From the IMG/VR virus record IMGVR_UViG_3300021069_000007, positions 1 to 33,292 of that record: 33,292 nucleotides of DNA; one strand, given 5' to 3'. The notes beneath the pieces were generated by a model that worked only from the letters and a program-made list of their open reading frames with translations, was not told where the DNA came from and did not search any database. Source of the stretch: a virus. Below are positions 13,997 through 22,383 of this stretch, piece by piece; within the stretch, counting starts at the first letter, position 1; every line of letters starts with the position of its first letter. The position numbers and the translations under genes were made by a program.

Positions 13997-16429
13997 TTAC
14001 GGAGCTCCACAACTAGCCCCTGTGACAATACCGTTATCCACGGTAAGATTTTTGACCGCCTGCCCGGCTCCACAAGTAAGGGTTACGGACGTTCCTGATG
14101 CTCCGCCCTGTGCGACGATACCGCTGCCGATGTGCATGGTGAGCGTCGTGTAAACGTCCACGTAGTTAGCGTAAACTCCCAGCGTTTTAGTCCCGGATGA
14201 GCCGACGTTGTAGGTGCTGCCAGCCGACCATGCAATGTCGCCCGTGATGGAGCCGCCCAGCGTCAACGTGCTGGAGATATTCGCAGTTGAGGCATACAGC
14301 AGCCAGCGCTTCGAGGATGAGCCGAGGGCGTAAGTGCTCCCGGTGGTGGCAATGAGGTCGCTAGAAAACGTGGATGACGCAGTGATTGTGCTGCCGGAAA
14401 AATTGACCACCCCGCTGGCGTCGAGCGCCGTGGTCCATACTTTCGACGGGCGAAGGGAGGTGGAGCCGTAGGCGTAGGCGTTATTTGATTCCGGCAGCCA
14501 GTCGCCGTTCGAGTCAATGCGATGCCGAGCTGTCCGCGTCGTGCTGCCGTTGGAAGTGGTCAGGAATTGCAGGTACTCTCCCTCCGCAGCGCCGACGGTC
14601 CACGTCTGTCCGGAAAACGCCATGATGGCCGCTCGGTTGTACTGCGTGCCGCTGATTTCCGCGCCGAATACCATAAAGCCAAGGCGCTGGTCCGCCGCCG
14701 TCGGCGCGCTGCCCTGGTGAGCGCTGATGCCGCCGCCGCTGTTGGTAGCGACGGCCCCGGTGTATTTGAGTTGCAGGAGGTTGACGGAGGCGGAGTTTTC
14801 GATTTCCAACTTCGCGCTGATGTTGTTGGCCGTGTGGCCGACCCAGACCGATCCCGTGTTGTAATAGATGTCGCTTCCGGTCCTTGTCCACTGTGAGGAA
14901 CCAGATACTTGCCATGTCGCCACGCCAGCGGCGTCGGAAGTAAGGACCTTGCCAGCTCCAGGCGTCCCGAACTCCAATGTCATGGTGGAACCAGTCCGCA
15001 TAGTGAAGTCGGACCCGCTCTCCCAGAACGACGCTCCCGCGGTCGTCACGCCACCAGTGAAAACCCGAAGATAGCGGTTTGAATTGGCACCAATAGAATA
15101 GGTGTTTGCGGCAGTCGGAACAATTGGCCCGGTGGTGAAGTTGAGGCCGTAGACGTTATTCCAGTACAGCGACGAGTTTCCAAGCGATGCGCCAAGATTC
15201 GTAGCCGGATTAAGGCTGACACCCCAATAGGCATTAGCGTCGGCCACACCAGAAATTTTCCGGTAAATCGCCAATACGTTAGACCCGCCGTTGTCTTTCA
15301 GCACCCACGATGAATCGTTCGTCGTGGCTACCGCTTGCGCTTCCCAATAAATTGAGTAGCCGCTTACGCCGCCGACATCCAAGAAACGAAGCCCTCTCGT
15401 ATTCGTCCTGCCTACGTCGTCCACAAACCAATCAACCCGATTAGCTGTGTCCAGGTAGGCGTATGGCCACTCCCAACCATCAACGCCCAGCACCACCACG
15501 CCCATATTGTTTTGGCATCCAACCGCTCCGCTGCCGTTGCAATTTGGCGATGTGATCCACCCAGCAGACTTGCTTTCGATCATGACTCCGACGTTTTGGA
15601 TTGTTTGCGTAACTGGCGAAATCGCGCTGCCGATTCGCACCTCCTGCGCCCAGCAGTAGCCTGTTCCGTACTCGCAGGTAGTGTGCGTCTCTAACGCTCT
15701 CACGTCGGTCCTGTTTCCCCCTGCAATAGTACCTGCGCCGGAGATCCTGCGCATCTCGAATTTACCGGCGCCGCTATCGCTAGTGGGCGTGCCTTGCCAA
15801 ACATCGACTACCATTTCTTTGCCCAGTGCCACTTGCGCGTAGTCGGAGAAGTGTACCTTAGTGTACGGCTCTGATCCGCCGCCAACTTCTAGGTATCCGT
15901 TATCCATTTCGACAAACCCTGTACTGCCGTTGAGTCGCAAAAACTCCGTGACAGTGCCAGCTTTAGCCACCCTAAACGTCATGCCGCTGGTATGAGTTCC
16001 GCTTCCTAGGCTGATGGTATCGACGGAAATATCCCCTGTCGCGGTACCTGCCCCTGCGGTGGTCGTCTGTCGCCAATAAATAGCTGGCGCGTCACCAATG
16101 ACCCCGTTGGTGTTGCGTAGCGTAAACGATTCGTGAAAGCTGGCGGTGGATGTGAGTGATGTCAGCCCCTCGCGGAATGACAGTGCTCCAGCGGCGTCGG
16201 TTTGAAGCGCAAGGCCAGCCACGGTTCCATCGGCGGACGGAAGTGTGAGATTAAACGACGTGGCGATAGAGTCTGGACCTTTTAGACCAACGTAATCGGT
16301 TCCGTTGGTGCGCCTCTCTTGTAGCCTAATTGCGCCCGTAGCAGAGCCTGAGGACTGGTAGACGGTCAATGGCGTCTGCGCCTGCCCGAAGAGTGCGGCA
16401 GCAGCAAGAATATAGATGAGTGCTTTCAT
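13997..16429 (-). CDS. Fibre-like protein with signal peptide and internal repeats (810 aa)
   Basis: Starts at ATG 16429, overlapping the tail-hub stop as TAATG. The N-terminus MKALIYILAAAALFGQAQTP looks like a Sec signal peptide (cleavage near GQA-Q). A Gly/Ser/Thr-rich beta region follows. The C-terminal half has at least five copies of a motif like Y-x-x-G-s-x-s-x-R-w-x-x-v-y: NLGASLGNSSLYWNNVYG (411-428), NTYSIGANSNRYLRVFTG (442-459), NAYAYGSTSLRPSKVW (650-665), STYALGSSSKRWLLYAS (698-714) and STYNVGSSGTKTLGVYAN (738-755). Such repeats occur in tail fibre shafts. Position right after the hub supports a side or tip fibre. The signal peptide is unexpected for a virion component. Confidence 0.65.
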   Translation of the reverse strand: MKALIYILAAAALFGQAQTPLTVYQSSGSATGAIRLQERRTNGTDYVGLKGPDSIATSFNLTLPSADGTVAGLALQTDAAGALSFREGLTSLTSTASFHESFTLRNTNGVIGDAPAIYWRQTTTAGAGTATGDISVDTISLGSGTHTSGMTFRVAKAGTVTEFLRLNGSTGFVEMDNGYLEVGGGSEPYTKVHFSDYAQVALGKEMVVDVWQGTPTSDSGAGKFEMRRISGAGTIAGGNRTDVRALETHTTCEYGTGYCWAQEVRIGSAISPVTQTIQNVGVMIESKSAGWITSPNCNGSGAVGCQNNMGVVVLGVDGWEWPYAYLDTANRVDWFVDDVGRTNTRGLRFLDVGGVSGYSIYWEAQAVATTNDSSWVLKDNGGSNVLAIYRKISGVADANAYWGVSLNPATNLGASLGNSSLYWNNVYGLNFTTGPIVPTAANTYSIGANSNRYLRVFTGGVTTAGASFWESGSDFTMRTGSTMTLEFGTPGAGKVLTSDAAGVATWQVSGSSQWTRTGSDIYYNTGSVWVGHTANNISAKLEIENSASVNLLQLKYTGAVATNSGGGISAHQGSAPTAADQRLGFMVFGAEISGTQYNRAAIMAFSGQTWTVGAAEGEYLQFLTTSNGSTTRTARHRIDSNGDWLPESNNAYAYGSTSLRPSKVWTTALDASGVVNFSGSTITASSTFSSDLIATTGSTYALGSSSKRWLLYASTANISSTLTLGGSITGDIAWSAGSTYNVGSSGTKTLGVYANYVDVYTTLTMHIGSGIVAQGGASGTSVTLTCGAGQAVKNLTVDNGIVTGASCGAP

Positions 16430-18051
16430 TATTCAATCACCCGCGCAAATGACATTGGCCACCACAGGCCGTCAGCCCGGCCCACGAAAGGAAACGCGAT
16501 TTCCATGTTTTCCGTCGCTGGTATGTTGGTGTTGACGCTTTGCGAGAACTGCGTGGCGTCGAACGAGATCGTGTAGTGCGTCGTGCCTTGCTTGATAAAC
16601 ACCACCATCGTCGCTCCCTTGGTTGCCGGTACCGGAGCGGTGATCGTCGTGTTGGCCGTGAGCTTGGCTGGCTCGTAGACGTAGGTGCCAGCACCGCCCG
16701 TCGCCGAAGCGATAGACCCGCTTGCGTTACCGCCGCCCCCAGTCAAATTGCGGAACACGTCAACGTAGTTCCGCAGCACAGGCCCGCTGACGGCCTCCAC
16801 GCGCACCGTCCAGCGTGCTTGGTGCTGATCGTATAAGCGTGATTGCAGCGTAACGGCGCGGACTAAGTAAGTACCCGCGCACTGGTAGCCGGCGAGGGAC
16901 ACCGTGAGCGTCTGGCCTGGTTCAATACTGATCGAATCCGGCTCTAGTAACGTGTCCGTCTCGAACACCATGACCACGGACAGTTCCGAGTATCGGTCCA
17001 CGTACGCATCCGCGACGGCCTGAGCGTTTGCCCGCGTCAGCTTGGTGTCGAGCGCGAGGAGCTTGTGATAGATCCCGCTGTTTCCCTCAGCCGTGGCCCG
17101 GTCGCTGATGCTGGTGACGTTGGACGACGCAATGAGAATGCTTTCGGTGCCCACGTAAGTGACCATGATAGACACGCCCGCGCTGATGACCGTAGCGCCG
17201 CTGTCCTGGCGGATCTCCGTAGAGCCTTCCTGCCAGTACCAGTCTTTGCCCGTGTCTACGTCGATGATGCCGACCGTCTGCGCCACCGCCGGAGAGCCTA
17301 TGAAAATGTCTGGCTGCTGCGTGATCGGGAATGCCACGTTGAAGCTGGTGGCCACGCCGTCGCCAGTGAAGTTCTCGGTGTCGGGATCTTTCAGCGCGTT
17401 CGATACCTTGATCGTGACGCGGTTGCAAAAGTCCTCGCGCGTCTCGCGTGTCGTGATTTTAGCGACGTTTGATCCGTCCGTGATCGACACCGGGCAGGTA
17501 TTTGTGGATGTCAGGAAATAGGAAAATGTCCCCTCGGGCGTGATGTAGTATTCATAGCCGGTGAGAGCGCAAACGGAGTCCGCCGCCTCTTTACATGTCG
17601 GATAATCCCACACCATCGTATCGACTACCGGCCCAGCCGCGATACCTGACGGAGACGCAATGGTGATGTCACCGGATAGGCTGTTGGCCACCATCTGGCC
17701 GAGGATGTAACCCCCGGTCTTCCCGGTGTACTCGTAGGAGCCAGCAAGCCGCCGCTCCAGCCGATCAGCCTTGCCGACGCAGGAGCAGTTCGTCTCCAGG
17801 TGCGCAAGATTCTTGCGCCGCCGGATGCGCTCCACCTCGTTAATGGACCCGCCGAACAGCGTCACCGTTGGCCCGTTGAGGTCGTCTTGGATCTCCACCA
17901 GATTACCGACAGCGGGGAGGAATGCCCCGGTCTTATCAGTTGTTCGAATACTGGCAGTAGGGATGGTCCGAAGCGCCTTCGTGATGCTGACGCCATCTCG
18001 CCCCGTCAAGTCGTTGCGAAGGGTTGATTGTATGAGTACGGATATGCCCAT
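16429..18051 (-). CDS. Tail hub / baseplate protein
   Basis: A 540-aa protein directly after the tape measure, the usual place for the tail-tip hub. The N-terminal part is beta-rich with VGNLVEIQDDLNGPTVTLFGG (about 47-67). A middle region (GYEYYITPEGTFSYFL and NRVTIKVSNAL, about 165-240) recalls the gp27-like hub domain of siphophage tail proteins. Later segments include YVDRYSELSVVMVFETDTLLEPD and LTVSLAGYQCAGTYLV (about 345-395). A Gly-rich linker (FRNLTGGGGNASGSI, about 434-448) precedes a beta domain ending WWPMSFARVIE. The TAATG junctions on both sides couple it to the tape measure and the fibre-like gene. Confidence 0.7.
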   Translation of the reverse strand: MGISVLIQSTLRNDLTGRDGVSITKALRTIPTASIRTTDKTGAFLPAVGNLVEIQDDLNGPTVTLFGGSINEVERIRRRKNLAHLETNCSCVGKADRLERRLAGSYEYTGKTGGYILGQMVANSLSGDITIASPSGIAAGPVVDTMVWDYPTCKEAADSVCALTGYEYYITPEGTFSYFLTSTNTCPVSITDGSNVAKITTRETREDFCNRVTIKVSNALKDPDTENFTGDGVATSFNVAFPITQQPDIFIGSPAVAQTVGIIDVDTGKDWYWQEGSTEIRQDSGATVISAGVSIMVTYVGTESILIASSNVTSISDRATAEGNSGIYHKLLALDTKLTRANAQAVADAYVDRYSELSVVMVFETDTLLEPDSISIEPGQTLTVSLAGYQCAGTYLVRAVTLQSRLYDQHQARWTVRVEAVSGPVLRNYVDVFRNLTGGGGNASGSIASATGGAGTYVYEPAKLTANTTITAPVPATKGATMVVFIKQGTTHYTISFDATQFSQSVNTNIPATENMEIAFPFVGRADGLWWPMSFARVIE

Positions 18052-20870
18052 TAGAGGCCCTGTGTTTTCAACCGTCGCGAAAATCGTTCGATGAAATCAT
18101 CCAGCGCCGCATCGGTCAGCAGGTAGGCCCCGGCCATGTTAATGGTCGTGCCACCAGCCCCGCCGCCTGCCTGCATCATGCCCAGCATCTGCGAGTTGAG
18201 GAGTCCGATTTGATCCAGCGATTTCACGGCGTAGCCGAGGTACTCGGTGGACTTTTGCGCACACCACAGCAGGCTCTGCGATTGCTCGCCCGTCCAAATC
18301 TTGACGTAGCGAGTGGATTCCTCGATGCGTCCCAGCGCCGTGTTCATATGAGCGAATTGGAAATTAGCCACCACGGAAGAAACAGCGCTAACAACACCGG
18401 CCACGGCACCGACTACAGCAGTAATCCCACCAGATGCAATAGCCCCTCCGGCACTTCCGGCCGCCGATGCAATGCCTCCACCCGCCGAAGCCCCTGCCCC
18501 GCCCGCCGAACTTGCCGCTGAGAATATCGTAGACGTTCCGCCACTCGAACCGCCTCCAAATACGCCGCTTATCTGGCTGGAGATGCCGCCAAATACGCCC
18601 GTCGCGGTGGTGCCGACGCCCAGCAAGTTTTTCGCCAGCGACTTCAACGCGCCTTCGATGAGCACACGGGTGATCGACTTGGCGAGGTCTTCCACGATGG
18701 ATTTCCCTGCTTCGAGCGCCCTAAATGAGAATGAGGCTTTCTTCACCTCATCGGCCATGCGCTTATTGACATCGGCCAGCTTCGCGGAGTTTGCTGCCAG
18801 TTGCTTTGTTACGTCGTTTCCCTTGGATTGCGAGACGAGCAGCTTCTGTTGCTCGGCTTCCAGCGCGGAGATTTCATCCTTGTACTTTTGAACGTCCACC
18901 TGTGCGCCCTTGCTAAACAGCAGCCCTACGCCCGCGTTGGCGATGCCCCGCGATAAGTCGGTGGCGATAGTGGACACTTGCTTCCAGGCTTCGCCAGTTC
19001 GTTTTGCGTTTTTGACTCCAGCGTTGCCGGATTCCTCCATGGCCTTGCGCAGCTTTTCCTGCACCTGAATAACGTCGTCTCCGCTTGCCTTGTCTTGTTG
19101 GTTCAGTTCTTTAATCCGCGCCAGCTTGGCTTCTAGATCGGAGATTTCCTGTTGCGCCGCCTGCGAAGACTTGCCGCCCATGCTGCCCAAAATGTCGGTA
19201 GCCTCAACTACCGTTCCGCGCCGCTGGTTGACGGTGATGTCTTGCACCTTAGCGGCGGGCATATTTTCCAGTTCACGCCGCACGTCGCCAAGCCGCGCCG
19301 CGTATTCTCTAGCGGCTAGGCCAGAGGCGTCAAGCGTAACTACGTGAGTTTCGATTTGCTTTCCGTAAATTGATCCAGCCGTCAAATAGTCGTATATGGC
19401 ATCTTTGAGCTTGCTCACGCCAGCTTTCGTGCGCTCCAGCATTTCGATATACACCAGCGACGTTTTCGAGAGGTTGCCGCGTGCGTCTAGACCAGCTACG
19501 GAATCGACTACGATCTTATTGGTGGCATTCAACTGGTCGCCAAAATCCTTGATCGTGCGAGCGGCTTTTGGAGTCTGAATTGTCGTTGACTCCATGCCAG
19601 ACGCCAGCCGCAACAATTCCGTTGAAAACTCATCGGCAGAAAGAGATCCAGCTCGATATCGAAGTTCCAGCGCCCCTACTTCTGGATGCTGCTTCCGCAC
19701 GCTGGATAAAAGTTTTTCCACCGAAAAAGAGAGACTATTTGTCGATGTGTCGAGCTTCGTATTTGCCGCGTATAGCTCGTACATCGCACTGACCAGCGTG
19801 CCGACAGAATAAACGGCAACAGCGGCGGCGGCGATCCAAGCTCCAGCCATGACACCAATCGCGGCAGATGTCGCTATGCCGTATGTCCCAATGGTGGTAG
19901 CAAAGCCAGCAACGGCAGTCGTGATCGTTCCGGCAGCGGTGGAAATCACGCCGATATTGGTGATTACCGTCCCAAAAGCTACAGCAACTAGAGGAAGAGT
20001 TACGGCCAGCCCTCCCATCGCCAAGATAGTGTCCTGCAAAGGCTTTGGCATTTTCGCAAACCCATCAGCAAGGTCTACGGTCTTCTTGAGAGCTTCGCTC
20101 ATGACCGACATGAGATCCCTGATAGCGGGAGCAAGTTGGTCGCCGATCCGAGCGGCTGCTTTCGCCGCATCTTGCCCTAAATTCTCAAACTCTGTTTTCA
20201 GCCCAGCGGTCACCTTGGGTGCTTCCGCCAATCGGTTTATCAGCACCGTGACAAACTTTTCTGAGTTTACGCCAAGTTTTTCCAGCGCCTTTGCAGGGTC
20301 GGCCAGCGCTTCTGACCCAAATTCTTCGCGGATTATCTTTGCTGCCTGTGGCACACGCTCCAGGATGATCCGCAGATTATCCATCGTAACTTTTTGGCGT
20401 CCGAATGTTTGCCCTAATTGGCGCAGCGATTCGTTTGTGTCGTCCGACGAGCCACCGGACGCGCCCACTGCGTTGGAAAACCCTTTAAGAGCCTTTTCGG
20501 CCAACTCTGCCGACAGCCCGTAGTTTTGTAGCCGGATAGAGCCACGAACCGCTTCCTCTAATCCGATAGCAGGTAGTTTGGCGATTTCCTGGAGCCGCGC
20601 AAATTGTTTTTCCGCTTCAGCCGCGCTTCCTGTCGTAGTCACCAAAGCACGCTGGAGCGAGTCCATATCAGCCGATGCCTTTAGCGCTACCGTCCCCATT
20701 GCGAGAATCGGAGCCGTGAGGCTTACCGACATAGTAGCCCCGAGCGTGCTGATAGCCCCGCTCACCTTTTCGACTTTAACCGCCAGCGAGTCGAGTGAAC
20801 GGCCAGCGCTGTCAATGGTGCTTTTGAAGCCGCTGGCGTCTCCGGTTATTTTGACGATTAAACTAGCCAT
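18051..20870 (-). CDS. Tape measure protein
   Basis: 939 aa, the second longest gene of the tail module by role and the longest in the window. It sets tail length and is packed inside the tube. It starts with a conserved beta/helix opening (SLIVKITGDASGFKSTIDS), continues with the tape-measure domain (about 70-260: ADMDSLQRALVTTTGSAAEA, LRIILERVPQAAKIIREEFG), then a long hydrophobic stretch (281-360) that can insert in the host membrane during DNA entry, followed by coiled-coil regions and a Gly/Ala-rich segment near 790-830. By the rule of about 0.15 nm per residue the tail should be near 140 nm. Overlaps the gp10-like gene by 8 nt. Confidence 0.9.
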   Translation of the reverse strand: MASLIVKITGDASGFKSTIDSAGRSLDSLAVKVEKVSGAISTLGATMSVSLTAPILAMGTVALKASADMDSLQRALVTTTGSAAEAEKQFARLQEIAKLPAIGLEEAVRGSIRLQNYGLSAELAEKALKGFSNAVGASGGSSDDTNESLRQLGQTFGRQKVTMDNLRIILERVPQAAKIIREEFGSEALADPAKALEKLGVNSEKFVTVLINRLAEAPKVTAGLKTEFENLGQDAAKAAARIGDQLAPAIRDLMSVMSEALKKTVDLADGFAKMPKPLQDTILAMGGLAVTLPLVAVAFGTVITNIGVISTAAGTITTAVAGFATTIGTYGIATSAAIGVMAGAWIAAAAVAVYSVGTLVSAMYELYAANTKLDTSTNSLSFSVEKLLSSVRKQHPEVGALELRYRAGSLSADEFSTELLRLASGMESTTIQTPKAARTIKDFGDQLNATNKIVVDSVAGLDARGNLSKTSLVYIEMLERTKAGVSKLKDAIYDYLTAGSIYGKQIETHVVTLDASGLAAREYAARLGDVRRELENMPAAKVQDITVNQRRGTVVEATDILGSMGGKSSQAAQQEISDLEAKLARIKELNQQDKASGDDVIQVQEKLRKAMEESGNAGVKNAKRTGEAWKQVSTIATDLSRGIANAGVGLLFSKGAQVDVQKYKDEISALEAEQQKLLVSQSKGNDVTKQLAANSAKLADVNKRMADEVKKASFSFRALEAGKSIVEDLAKSITRVLIEGALKSLAKNLLGVGTTATGVFGGISSQISGVFGGGSSGGTSTIFSAASSAGGAGASAGGGIASAAGSAGGAIASGGITAVVGAVAGVVSAVSSVVANFQFAHMNTALGRIEESTRYVKIWTGEQSQSLLWCAQKSTEYLGYAVKSLDQIGLLNSQMLGMMQAGGGAGGTTINMAGAYLLTDAALDDFIERFSRRLKTQGL

Positions 20871-21417
20871 TGAAGAGTTTTATTGCGTCCTTGTAGGCGT
20901 TTACGAGCGTAGTAATTGCGCCAGATTTGGCACCACGGACAGCGGACGAGAAGAACTTGGTGCCACGCTGGAATCTGGTACCCGATTCAAAAATACGACC
21001 CAGCGAAATGCCGAGGCCGTGGGTTGCAGTTGAGCCATTCTTCCGCTTAGAGCCGACGCCCCAGGTACGGTATATGCTCTTGTCTAATCGCGGCGGAGCA
21101 CCCGTCCGCACGCCGACGAGAGAAGATCGTTTCTTCGCCCTCGTGCGCCCCGCGTCGAGGTCGTAAAATGCAAACGTCGCCGCGTTGACGCGCTGAGATT
21201 TACCACCCAGCGCAGTCCGCGCCGCATCCCGAAGTAGAGTTGAAGCCCGTGCAAACCCATCCTTTACGATGGCTAGGCCGCGCTGGTACTTATCCACGCG
21301 GCCCTCGGCCAGTAGTAGCGCTGTGAGTTCGCCAAAGCTAGACTGTACTTCTTTCAGCCCTGTGACCTCAGCGCGCCAACGGCCCGCGCGTGTGAGTACG
21401 TTCCTCGGTTGCGCCAT
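20863..21417 (-). CDS. HK97 gp10-like head-tail/tail completion protein
   Basis: A 184-aa basic protein. The N-terminal helix region (RAEVTGLKEVQSSFGELTAL, about 15-34) and the C-terminal string IFESGTRFQRGTKFFSSAV (about 141-159) resemble HK97 gp10-like proteins, which usually lie between the head-tail joining protein and the tail terminator. Here the gene sits instead between the tail chaperones and the tape measure. It may therefore be a minor tail protein of similar fold. The start ATG 21417 has GAAGG at good spacing, and the gene overlaps the frameshifted gpG-T extension by 50 nt. Confidence 0.5.
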   Translation of the reverse strand: MAQPRNVLTRAGRWRAEVTGLKEVQSSFGELTALLLAEGRVDKYQRGLAIVKDGFARASTLLRDAARTALGGKSQRVNAATFAFYDLDAGRTRAKKRSSLVGVRTGAPPRLDKSIYRTWGVGSKRKNGSTATHGLGISLGRIFESGTRFQRGTKFFSSAVRGAKSGAITTLVNAYKDAIKLFNG

Positions 21418-21903
21418 TTGCCTTCGCTTTCGTGATCGACAGGTCTATCAGTTGGCCCGGTGTCAGGCTCCAGAACTCGGATTCGGCGATTCTGAGATGG
21501 ATTCTTGCACCGGCCCAGAGTTCTGTCCACCAGGCGTCCCTTCCAAAGGGGATTTGTCTTTTGGTGCCTCTTCCGTGATGCCCCAAAGTGTCTGCAATTG
21601 CGGCTTGAGACGGTCGGTTGCCTTCTGGAGCTTGGCAAGAAAATACTCTCGCTGATCGCCCACCACCGCGCCCATGCAATCGGCCAGCGTGAGTCCTTTG
21701 ATGGAGTGCGATTGAAGCATGGCGAACAGGAGCACGCCGCGCTGGTATGCTTCCGGCTTTTGCCAGAGCATTACCTCGGCAGGGTATACGATGGCTACCC
21801 CTACCTCCCCCTCAACCAGCGCGAGTTGGCCAAGGGAAAGATCGCAGTAGTACAGTTGCCCCCGCCAACCGATTTCGATTGGCGGGTTGATGGGATTGGT
21901 CAT
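21368..21903 (-). CDS. Tail assembly chaperone gpG-T (made by -1 frameshift)
   Basis: Fusion of the first 120 residues of gpG with a 58-residue extension in the -1 frame, giving about 178 aa. The extension begins GRDAWWTELWAGARIHLRI and carries EFWSLTPGQL, a motif typical of tail assembly chaperone extensions, showing that this frame is real coding sequence and not a shadow. The slip site is CCCTTTG (21544-21550), read C-CCT-TTG in the zero frame. In lambda the gpG-T product binds the tape measure and recruits tail tube subunits; the low ratio to gpG comes from frameshift efficiency. The order (major tail protein, G, G-T, tape measure) matches that model apart from the inserted gp10-like gene. 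Confidence 0.8.
21463..21903 (-). CDS. Tail assembly chaperone gpG
   Basis: The unshifted 146-aa product. It starts MTNPINPPIEIGWRGQLYYC, and contains helical regions LGQLALVEGEVGVAIV and GVLLFAMLQSHSIKGLTLAD before a Pro/Ser-rich C-terminus. Location between the major tail protein (six bases upstream) and the tape measure region, with the overlapping -1 frame, identifies it as the abundant chaperone that coats the tape measure during tail assembly. It is absent from mature virions in phages where this was studied. Confidence 0.8.
   Translation of the reverse strand: MTNPINPPIEIGWRGQLYYCDLSLGQLALVEGEVGVAIVYPAEVMLWQKPEAYQRGVLLFAMLQSHSIKGLTLADCMGAVVGDQREYFLAKLQKATDRLKPQLQTLWGITEEAPKDKSPLEGTPGGQNSGPVQESISESPNPSSGA
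21544..21550 (-). promoter_or_regulatory. Slippery heptamer CCCTTTG (programmed -1 frameshift)
   Basis: On the minus strand the zero frame reads TCC CCT TTG GAA. The heptamer C-CCT-TTG follows the X-XXY-YYZ rule: after slipping back one base the tRNAs pair with CCC and TTT. It lies 78 bases before the gpG stop codon, as expected for a G/G-T pair. An alternative site (A-CCA-AAA upstream) allows only the A-site tRNA to re-pair, so I prefer CCCTTTG. Confidence 0.75.
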
Positions 21904-21909
21904 AATGGT

Positions 21910-22326
21910 TTACGGTACAGTGTTGACTGCGCCGTTGATCGTGACGACGACGGATACCATGCGAGCGGAGCCCTTCGCAGCGCCGCGATTCCACTGAGTA
22001 ACGTACCCGGTGAAGAACTCGTCGCAGGCCCCGGTGTTGTCGTGGCGATCACGGAAGTATAGGAGCGTCTGGTTGTTGTACGCCGCCAGAAGCGCGGTGT
22101 GCTGCGCGTCGTCCGGGTCAACGGCCATGTCCCAACTAATGCTTTGCTCGCCGGGGATGTCGGCAATGAACTCGTAGGCGCTGGCCGAGATCGGCGTAAC
22201 ATCGATTCGTGGCCGCTCGGAGCCCCCGTAGGTGTATCCCTGAACATAGGGAATGGTGGCGTATGTGACCGGGCTTGAGCTACCAAATTGGAGCAATGAC
22301 CCGGCGGCGCTGTATGCTTGTGCCAT
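21910..22326 (-). CDS. Major tail protein (tail tube)
   Basis: A 138-aa protein, short but within the range of tube proteins. It starts MAQAYSAAGSLLQFGSSSPV and shows alternating beta strands (PRIDVTPISASAYEFIADIP, about 40-59; GEQSISWDMAVDP, 60-72; YNNQTLLYFRD, 83-93; ARMVSVVVTINGAVN, 121-135), the pattern of lambda-gpV-like tube subunits. Position between the tail terminator and the chaperone pair fits. AAGGAAAA precedes the ATG, and a GC hairpin (22340-22354) lies just upstream of that site, consistent with high expression. Confidence 0.8.
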   Translation of the reverse strand: MAQAYSAAGSLLQFGSSSPVTYATIPYVQGYTYGGSERPRIDVTPISASAYEFIADIPGEQSISWDMAVDPDDAQHTALLAAYNNQTLLYFRDRHDNTGACDEFFTGYVTQWNRGAAKGSARMVSVVVTINGAVNTVP

Positions 22327-22339
22327 GCAGTTTTCCTTT

Positions 22340-22354
22340 CCGCCGTCTGGGCGG
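22340..22354 (-). other. Hairpin just upstream of major tail protein ribosome-binding site
   Basis: Perfect 5-bp stem CCGCC/GGCGG with a five-base loop, followed on the coding strand by AAAGGAAAACTGC and the ATG. It sits in the 57-nt gap before the major tail protein and is not followed by a U-tract, so it is more likely a 5' mRNA stabiliser or processing point than a terminator. Function is inferred. Confidence 0.35.
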
Positions 22355-22383
22355 TAGCTATTGAGGTTGAGTGTGTCGCGGGA

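Noticed and set aside
9682-16429. Diversity-generating retroelement acting on fibre-like genes
   Set aside because: No reverse transcriptase, no template/variable repeat pair and no C-type-lectin-like C-terminus seen.
21354-21638. Third-frame ORF over the gpG/T overlap as the frameshift product
   Set aside because: It would need a +1 shift, lacks the EFWxLTP motif and is Arg/Pro-rich; the -1 frame has both the slip site and the motif.
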